From: Lachnospira sp. UBA3212 | Lineage (GTDB): Bacteria > Bacillota > Clostridia > Lachnospirales > Lachnospiraceae | Direction: 5' to 3' | DNA: 64,000 nucleotides | NCBI GenBank assembly: GCA_002363615.1 | Contig: DEWK01000012.1 | Location: forward strand, 10,788-74,787 | Position numbers and translations under genes: made by a program | The notes under the pieces: model-generated | What the model saw: the letters and a program-made list of their open reading frames with translations, nothing else | What the model was told of the DNA's origin: nothing | Database searches by the model: none | Part shown: one piece after another, positions 59,152 to 64,000 of the stretch | Layout: each line of letters starts with the position of its first letter | Position numbering within the stretch: the stretch's first letter is position 1

Positions 59152-60323
59152 TTTTATTTTTAAATAATATGAAGATGGTCTGTAAAATCATACCGGTTTC
59201 CCTGGTATTTCTTGCAATCTTTTTGGTGGCGGCCTTTATTAGTTATAGCGATGAGGGGAATGTGGATGACAAGGAGAATTATTCCAATGTATCGGTGAAG
59301 ATTAATATTGTGGATCAGGATAAAACGGAGCTTTCAAAATCCTTAACTCGCTTCCTTGAAAACGGAAATGAAATTGTGGAGGTCAAGGATAGTGATCAGG
59401 CAAGATGGGATGCAATTTATTATAATGAAATCGGCTTTTCCCTTGTAATAAAAAAAGGCTTTCAAAAGTCCCAGGGGAATGACAAGAAGACTTCCTTGAA
59501 GATGCTTTATGCCCAGTCTTCTCTGGAAGGACTTTATATGGAAGAAAAGGTGATGCGCTACTTGTCGGTTTACGAGGGGTATAAAAATGGTTACTTAGGA
59601 ACCCACGGGGCAAGTCAGAAGCGTCTTTGCGATGAAACGGAATTTTCCTTGATTGATCAGGTTACCACTAGAAAACGTGAAGATTTAAGTGGGGATAACA
59701 TTTCTAAGATGGCCAATACCTTAAATCTTGCGGTGTATCCGATTTTTGCTGTTATTTCATATGCTATTTGCATTGGACAAAAGGCCATGGACCGGGAGGA
59801 ATTAAAGTTGAAAAATCTCCTGACCCCTGGTGGAAAGAAAAAAGCCTTTTTTGCAGAACTCCTTAGTAATCAGTTAGTAACCCTTTTAACCCTTGTTGCT
59901 GTCTTTGGACTTTTGTTTTTAGTTACTGCAGGAGAGGTGTTAAACCAAAAATGGCCAATGTATTTTTTGAATTTTTTCCTTTTGGGACAGTTTACCATGA
60001 CGGCCTCTTACCTGGCGAAGATTTTAATTTCGGAAAGGAAAAGAAGAATCCTCTTTGTTCATGCTTTTTCTATCTTGGGAGCTTTCTTATCGGGAGCGGT
60101 GATTCCCATTGCTTCCTTGTCATCTCAGGTAGAAAAGGTAGCAAGAATTGTGCCGGGCTATTATTTTTCGAAGATTAATAACCGATTAACCAGCTTAAAT
60201 TTAGTAGCAGGAGATAACTATCATCAGATTTTTCAATGGATGGGAATCCTGGTGCTTTATATCATAACTTTTGTGATGATTACAGCGGTTGTTACTCAGG
60301 CGCTTGAGAATTCTGAAAAATAA
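59148..60323 (+). CDS. ABC-2 transporter permease
   Basis: A 391-residue partner of the preceding permease with the same layout: span ~12-30, outer domain to ~190, then five spans (~195-215, 235-260, 275-295, 305-330, 360-385). I start at ATG 59148, which overlaps the previous stop in ATGA and follows GGGAGGA; an earlier in-frame ATG at 59133 lies within the site. Last gene of the exporter operon. No clear terminator before the rpsL promoter is seen. Confidence 0.88.
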   Translation: MILFLNNMKMVCKIIPVSLVFLAIFLVAAFISYSDEGNVDDKENYSNVSVKINIVDQDKTELSKSLTRFLENGNEIVEVKDSDQARWDAIYYNEIGFSLVIKKGFQKSQGNDKKTSLKMLYAQSSLEGLYMEEKVMRYLSVYEGYKNGYLGTHGASQKRLCDETEFSLIDQVTTRKREDLSGDNISKMANTLNLAVYPIFAVISYAICIGQKAMDREELKLKNLLTPGGKKKAFFAELLSNQLVTLLTLVAVFGLLFLVTAGEVLNQKWPMYFLNFFLLGQFTMTASYLAKILISERKRRILFVHAFSILGAFLSGAVIPIASLSSQVEKVARIVPGYYFSKINNRLTSLNLVAGDNYHQIFQWMGILVLYIITFVMITAVVTQALENSEK

Positions 60324-60333
60324 AAAAATCATC

Positions 60334-60362
60334 TTGACATCATTTTGTTTTGTACCTATAAT
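60334..60362 (+). promoter_or_regulatory. Promoter of the str operon
   Basis: TTGACA (60334-60339), 17 bases, TATAAT (60357-60362): both hexamers match the consensus fully, as expected for a strong ribosomal protein promoter. Confidence 0.92.
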
Positions 60363-60422
60363 GAAAAAAGTGTGCACGTAGGTAGAAGTGCGCGCAAAAA
60401 TATTATAGGAGGTGAAACCGTA

Positions 60423-60842
60423 ATGCCTACATTTAACCAGTTGGTAAAAAAAGGAAGACAGTCAGCTGTTAAGAAGTCTACTGCACCTGCACTTGGAAAG
60501 AGCTACAACTCTTTACACAAGAAGATGAACAATACTTCTTCTCCACAGAAGAGAGGTGTTTGTACCGCAGTTAAGACTGCAACACCTAAGAAGCCTAACT
60601 CAGCTCTTAGAAAGATTGCCAGAGTTCGTCTGTCTAATGGTATCGAAGTTACCAGTTATATCCCAGGTGAAGGCCATAACTTACAGGAGCATAGTGTTGT
60701 TCTTGTTCGTGGTGGACGAGTTAAGGATTTACCAGGTACAAGATATCATGTAGTTAGAGGTACACTTGATACAGCAGGTGTTGCTAACAGAAAACAGGCC
60801 CGCTCTAAGTACGGCGCTAAGAAGCCAAAGGCTTCTAAGTAA
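60423..60842 (+). CDS. rpsL: 30S ribosomal protein S12
   Basis: A 139-residue decoding-site protein. The ATG at 60423 follows AGGAGG; the 26 codons open upstream are leader. Marker blocks: MPTFNQLVKKGRQ, TPKKPNSALRKIARVRLSNG and GEGHNLQEHSVVLVRGGRVK. The lysine positions linked to streptomycin resistance (TPKKPNS, and RVKDLPG) have the sensitive residues. First gene of rpsL-rpsG-fusA. Confidence 0.98.
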   Translation: MPTFNQLVKKGRQSAVKKSTAPALGKSYNSLHKKMNNTSSPQKRGVCTAVKTATPKKPNSALRKIARVRLSNGIEVTSYIPGEGHNLQEHSVVLVRGGRVKDLPGTRYHVVRGTLDTAGVANRKQARSKYGAKKPKASK

Positions 60843-60865
60843 TTGTAATTCACAGGTTGAATGAA

Positions 60866-60907
60866 GTGTTCCGGTTTTAACACATAGAAAAGACCGGGCA
60901 TGGACAC
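60866..60907 (+). promoter_or_regulatory. Hairpin between rpsL and rpsG
   Basis: GTGTTCCGGT (60866-60875) pairs with ACCGG...GGACAC (60893-60907) around a five-base bulge. It lies where E. coli has its S7 translational control site, but similarity of sequence is not claimed. Confidence 0.4.
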
Positions 60908-60984
60908 GCAAACAGTGAGTACCGATGAATAATCGAAACCGAGGTGACATTAAGTCAAAAATAAATGATTAGGAGGGAAGTAAC

Positions 60985-61455
60985 GTGCCACGTAAAGGAC
61001 ATACTCAGCATAGAGAAGTTTTAGCAGATCCATTATACAATAATAAAGTGGTAACCAAGCTCATCAATAACATTATGTTAGATGGTAAGCGTGGTGTTGC
61101 ACAGAAGATCGTTTATGGCGCATTCGAAAAGATCGCTGAGAAGAGCGGTAAGCCAGCTCTTGAAGTGTTCGAGGAAGCTATGAACAATATGATGCCTGTA
61201 CTTGAGGTAAAGGCAAGACGTATCGGTGGAGCTACCTATCAGGTACCGATCGAGGTTAGACCTGAGAGAAGACAGGCACTTGCACTTCGTTGGTTAACAA
61301 CATTTTCACGTGCAAGAGGCGAGAAGACTATGGAAGATAGACTTGCTAATGAGATTCTTGATGCTGCAAACAACACAGGTTCTGCAGTAAAGAGAAAAGA
61401 AGATATGCATAAGATGGCAGATGCTAATAAGGCATTCGCTCATTACAGATTCTAA
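60985..61455 (+). CDS. rpsG: 30S ribosomal protein S7
   Basis: A 156-residue assembly protein, starting at GTG behind AGGAGGG. Conserved pieces: MPRKGHTQHREVLADPLYNN, VTKLINNIMLDGKRGVAQKI, ARRIGGATYQVPIEVRPERR and KANKAFAHYRF-like end (ADANKAFAHYRF). Normal family length. The 142-base gap before it contains a hairpin that might be its own control site. Confidence 0.97.
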   Translation: MPRKGHTQHREVLADPLYNNKVVTKLINNIMLDGKRGVAQKIVYGAFEKIAEKSGKPALEVFEEAMNNMMPVLEVKARRIGGATYQVPIEVRPERRQALALRWLTTFSRARGEKTMEDRLANEILDAANNTGSAVKRKEDMHKMADANKAFAHYRF

Positions 61456-61506
61456 TTCCGGTGAAACACGAGCGTTTCACTATAATGAAATAAGGAGGGC
61501 AAAATC

Positions 61507-63624
61507 TTGGCTGGAAGAGAATATCCACTTGAGAGAACCAGAAATATTGGTATTATGGCTCATATTGATGCAGGTAAGACTACATTAACAGAGCGTATTC
61601 TATATTATACTGGTATCAACCACAAGATTGGTGATACTCATGACGGTACTGCTACCATGGACTGGATGGAAGAAGAGCAGGAAAGAGGTATCACTATTAC
61701 ATCAGCAGCTACCACCTGTCATTGGACACGTGAGGTAGGTGCTAAGAAGGATCCTAAGGCAAAGGAGAACCGTATCAATATTATCGATACTCCTGGACAC
61801 GTAGACTTTACTGTAGAAGTAGAGCGTTCACTTAGAGTCCTTGATGGAGCTGTAGGTGTATTTGATGCACAGAACGGTGTTGAGCCTCAGTCTGAAAACG
61901 TTTGGAGACAGGCTGATAAGTACAACGTTCCTCGTATGGCTTTCATGAACAAGATGGACAAGATGGGTGCAGATTTCTTTGGCTCATGTCAGCAGTTAGT
62001 TGACAAGCTTGGAAAGAACCCGGTATTAGTTCAGATTCCTATTGGTAAGGAAGATAATTTTCAGGGTCTCATCGATTTATTTGAGATGAAGGCTTATTTA
62101 TACACAGACGCACAGGGCGACAACATCAGCATTGAGGATATCCCTGCTGATCTTAAGGATCAGGCAGATGAGTATCACACAAAGCTTGTTGAGCAGTGCT
62201 GTGAGTTTGATGAAGAGTTAATGATGACATATCTTGAAGGTGAAGAGCCATCTGTTGACGACTTAAAGGCTGCTTTAAGAAAGGCAACAATCGCTGGCGA
62301 TGCAATTCCTTGTCTTTGCGGTTCTGCATATAAGAACAAGGGTGTGCAGAAGCTTCTTGATGCTGTTATCGAGTATATGCCAGCTCCTACTGATATCGCT
62401 GATACAGATGGTACAGACATGGACGGTAACGAGTTAACAGTTAAGTCTACAGACGATGGTCCTTTCGCTGCTCTTGCATTCAAGATCATGACAGACCCAT
62501 TCGTAGGTAAGCTTGCATTCTTCCGTGTATACAGAGGAACACTTAACTCAGGTTCTTATATCCTTAATTCTACAAAGAATAAGAAGGAAAGAGTTGGTCG
62601 TATCCTTCAGATGCACGCTAACTCACGTAACGAAATTTCTACTGTTTACTCAGGAGATATCGCAGCAGCTGTAGGTCTTAAGGTTACAGCTACTGGTGAT
62701 ACCATCTGTGATGAGCAGAATCCTGTAATCCTTGAGTCTATGGAATTCCCAGAGCCAGTTATTGAGCTTGCGATTGAGCCTAAGACTAAGGATGATCAGG
62801 CTAAGATGGGTGAGGCTCTTCAGAAACTTGCTGAAGAAGATCCTACCTTCAAGACTCACACCAATACAGAGACTGGTCAGACCATTATCGCCGGTATGGG
62901 TGAGTTACATCTTGAGATCATCGTTGAGCGTCTTAAGAGAGAATTCCGTGTAGATGCTAACATCGGTGCACCTCAGGTATCATACAAGGAAACATTTACC
63001 AAGGCTGTTGACGTTGATTCTAAGTACGCTAAGCAGTCCGGTGGACGTGGACAGTATGGTCACTGTAAGGTTAAGTTTGAGCCTATGGATGCGAATGCTG
63101 AGGAGACATACGCATTTGAGTCTGCTGTTGTAGGTGGTTCTATTCCTAAGGAATACATCCCAGCTGTCGACGAAGGTATCCAGGAAGCTGCTCAGAGCGG
63201 TACTGTTGCTGGATTCCCTGTAGTAGGTATCAAGGCTATTTGTTACGATGGTTCATACCATGAAGTCGATTCTTCAGAAATGGCATTCCACATTGCCGGT
63301 TCTATGGCATTCAAGGAAGCTATGGCTAAGGCTGACCCTGTTCTTCTTGAGCCTATCATGAAGGTTGAGGTTACAATGCCAGAAGAGTACATGGGTGATG
63401 TAATCGGTGACTTAAATTCTCGTCGAGGTCTTGTAGAAGGCTTCGAGGATATCGGTGGTGGTAAGCAGGTTAACGCACTTGTTCCACTTGCTGAGATGTT
63501 CGGATATTCTACAGATCTTCGTTCTAAGACACAGGGTCGTGGAAACTACTCTATGTTCTTTGAGAAGTACGAGCAGTGCCCTAAGAGTGTTCAGGACAAG
63601 GTTGTAAGCGCAAGGGCTAACTAG
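61507..63624 (+). CDS. fusA: Elongation factor G
   Basis: A 705-residue translocase GTPase. The start is a TTG at 61507 behind AAGGAGGG, giving MAGREYPLERTRNIGIMAHI. G motifs: AHIDAGKTT, switch I RGITITSA, DTPGHVDFT, NKMD; domain III-V landmarks GMGELHLEI, QSGGRGQYGHCKV and AEMFGYSTDLRSKTQGRG. No duplicate or resistance-type variation is obvious. A separate strong promoter for tuf follows. Confidence 0.97.
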   Translation: MAGREYPLERTRNIGIMAHIDAGKTTLTERILYYTGINHKIGDTHDGTATMDWMEEEQERGITITSAATTCHWTREVGAKKDPKAKENRINIIDTPGHVDFTVEVERSLRVLDGAVGVFDAQNGVEPQSENVWRQADKYNVPRMAFMNKMDKMGADFFGSCQQLVDKLGKNPVLVQIPIGKEDNFQGLIDLFEMKAYLYTDAQGDNISIEDIPADLKDQADEYHTKLVEQCCEFDEELMMTYLEGEEPSVDDLKAALRKATIAGDAIPCLCGSAYKNKGVQKLLDAVIEYMPAPTDIADTDGTDMDGNELTVKSTDDGPFAALAFKIMTDPFVGKLAFFRVYRGTLNSGSYILNSTKNKKERVGRILQMHANSRNEISTVYSGDIAAAVGLKVTATGDTICDEQNPVILESMEFPEPVIELAIEPKTKDDQAKMGEALQKLAEEDPTFKTHTNTETGQTIIAGMGELHLEIIVERLKREFRVDANIGAPQVSYKETFTKAVDVDSKYAKQSGGRGQYGHCKVKFEPMDANAEETYAFESAVVGGSIPKEYIPAVDEGIQEAAQSGTVAGFPVVGIKAICYDGSYHEVDSSEMAFHIAGSMAFKEAMAKADPVLLEPIMKVEVTMPEEYMGDVIGDLNSRRGLVEGFEDIGGGKQVNALVPLAEMFGYSTDLRSKTQGRGNYSMFFEKYEQCPKSVQDKVVSARAN

Positions 63625-63670
63625 TCTGAAAATTCTAGTCTGGATTGAACAATAAAACATAAAGAAACAC

Positions 63671-63699
63671 TTGAAAAATAATCATTTTTCAAATATAAT
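63671..63699 (+). promoter_or_regulatory. Promoter of tuf with internal palindrome
   Basis: TTGAAA (63671-63676), 17 bases, TATAAT (63694-63699). A perfect 9-bp inverted repeat, TTGAAAAAT-AATC-ATTTTTCAA (63671-63692), spans the -35 and spacer. Confidence 0.82.
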
Positions 63700-63743
63700 C
63701 AAACACATAACTGTGTATTAAATTTATAAGGAGGATTTTCAAA

Positions 63744-64000
63744 ATGGCAAAGGCTAAATTTGAAAGAACAAAACCACATGCTAATATTGGTACCATCGGT
63801 CACGTAGATCATGGTAAGACCACTTTAACAGCAGCTATCACAAAGGTACTTGCTACTAGATTACCTAGTGATACAAACAAGATCGTTGATTTCGCTAACA
63901 TTGATAAGGCTCCAGAAGAGAGAGAAAGAGGTGTCACAATCTCTACAGCTCACGTTGAGTACGAGACAGAAAAGAGACATTATGCACACGTTGACTGCCA
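63744..64000 (+). CDS. tuf: Elongation factor Tu, N-terminal part (cut by window end)
   Basis: Delivers aminoacyl-tRNA to the ribosome. Only the first 85 codons are in the window, beginning MAKAKFERTKPHANIGTIGH behind AGGAGGA. G1 is GHVDHGKTT, then RERGVTIST (switch I) and the start of the HVEYETEKRHYAHVDC block before the G3 motif. The place after fusA is the standard str order, but with its own strong promoter. Confidence 0.97.
   Translation, partial: MAKAKFERTKPHANIGTIGHVDHGKTTLTAAITKVLATRLPSDTNKIVDFANIDKAPEERERGVTISTAHVEYETEKRHYAHVDC

Noticed and set aside
1..64000. CRISPR arrays, prophage, insertion sequences, rRNA genes, replication origin
   Set aside because: Looked for direct-repeat arrays, transposase or integrase frames, terminal inverted repeats with duplications, DnaA-box clusters and rRNA signatures; none was seen.

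Overview
The window reads as a chromosomal segment of a Gram-positive anaerobic Firmicute, most likely a gut-type Lachnospiraceae (Clostridia). This is inferred from moderate A+T richness, strong GGAGG ribosome binding sites, consensus TTGACA/TATAAT promoters, a four-Cys L33, RecD2, a LURP-one protein, a beta-CASP RNase, an ASKHA-type corrinoid reactivase beside a shortened MetH, and a str/rpoBC cluster in clostridial order. I see no phage, transposase, CRISPR array or rRNA. The genus cannot be fixed from the sequence alone.

Layout. 1-1052: end of an L-lactate permease. 1100-6260: two divergent GntR(YtrA-type)/ABC transporter modules, each with its own palindromic operator. 6413-11156: methionine synthase without its reactivation domain, preceded by a separate reactivase that carries an activation-domain-like part, a 2Fe-2S domain and an ASKHA domain. 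11277-12773: an XRE DNA-binding domain fused to a complete aminotransferase. 12968-13906: a membrane-anchored hydrolase-like protein with an altered nucleophile site. 14040-21075: a tightly packed unit of GH35 beta-galactosidase, membrane protein, PLD/helicase/DUF3427 protein, NUDIX hydrolase and an unknown protein. 21120-23273: a second unit of a 48-residue peptide, an unknown coiled-coil protein and an XRE regulator, ending in a long nested hairpin. 23530-25300: LURP-one protein, small unknown protein, PAP2 phosphatase.

25371-25691 holds a tRNA-Trp and, on the opposite strand, an apparently free-standing structured RNA with its own promoter and terminator. 25815-31862: GH42 beta-galactosidase, acidic Ig-like secreted protein, transglutaminase-like lipoprotein and beta-CASP RNase. 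32218-36569: CarD, acyl carrier protein, an orphan LytTR regulator, purine nucleoside phosphorylase, glycerophosphodiesterase and DegV. 36615-39477: the TrkAH potassium system. 39853-43836: mreB-recD2-comF.

43981-64000 is the information-processing core: rpmG, secE, nusG, rplK, rplA, an L10-leader attenuator, rplJ, rplL, rpoB, rpoC, rpsL, rpsG, fusA and the start of tuf. Between rpoC and rpsL sits a two-component system with a divergent ABC exporter (55222-60323), flanked by the rpoC terminator and by a new strong rpsL promoter. Codon use in the core is visibly biased (AAG for Lys, CTT/TTA for Leu), as expected for highly expressed genes.

The least explained signals are the RNA at 25521-25691, the nested hairpin at 23286-23396, the fused MetH reactivase, the XRE-aminotransferase with its shared terminator/operator motif, and the helicase-NUDIX unit with the neighbouring three-gene unit.
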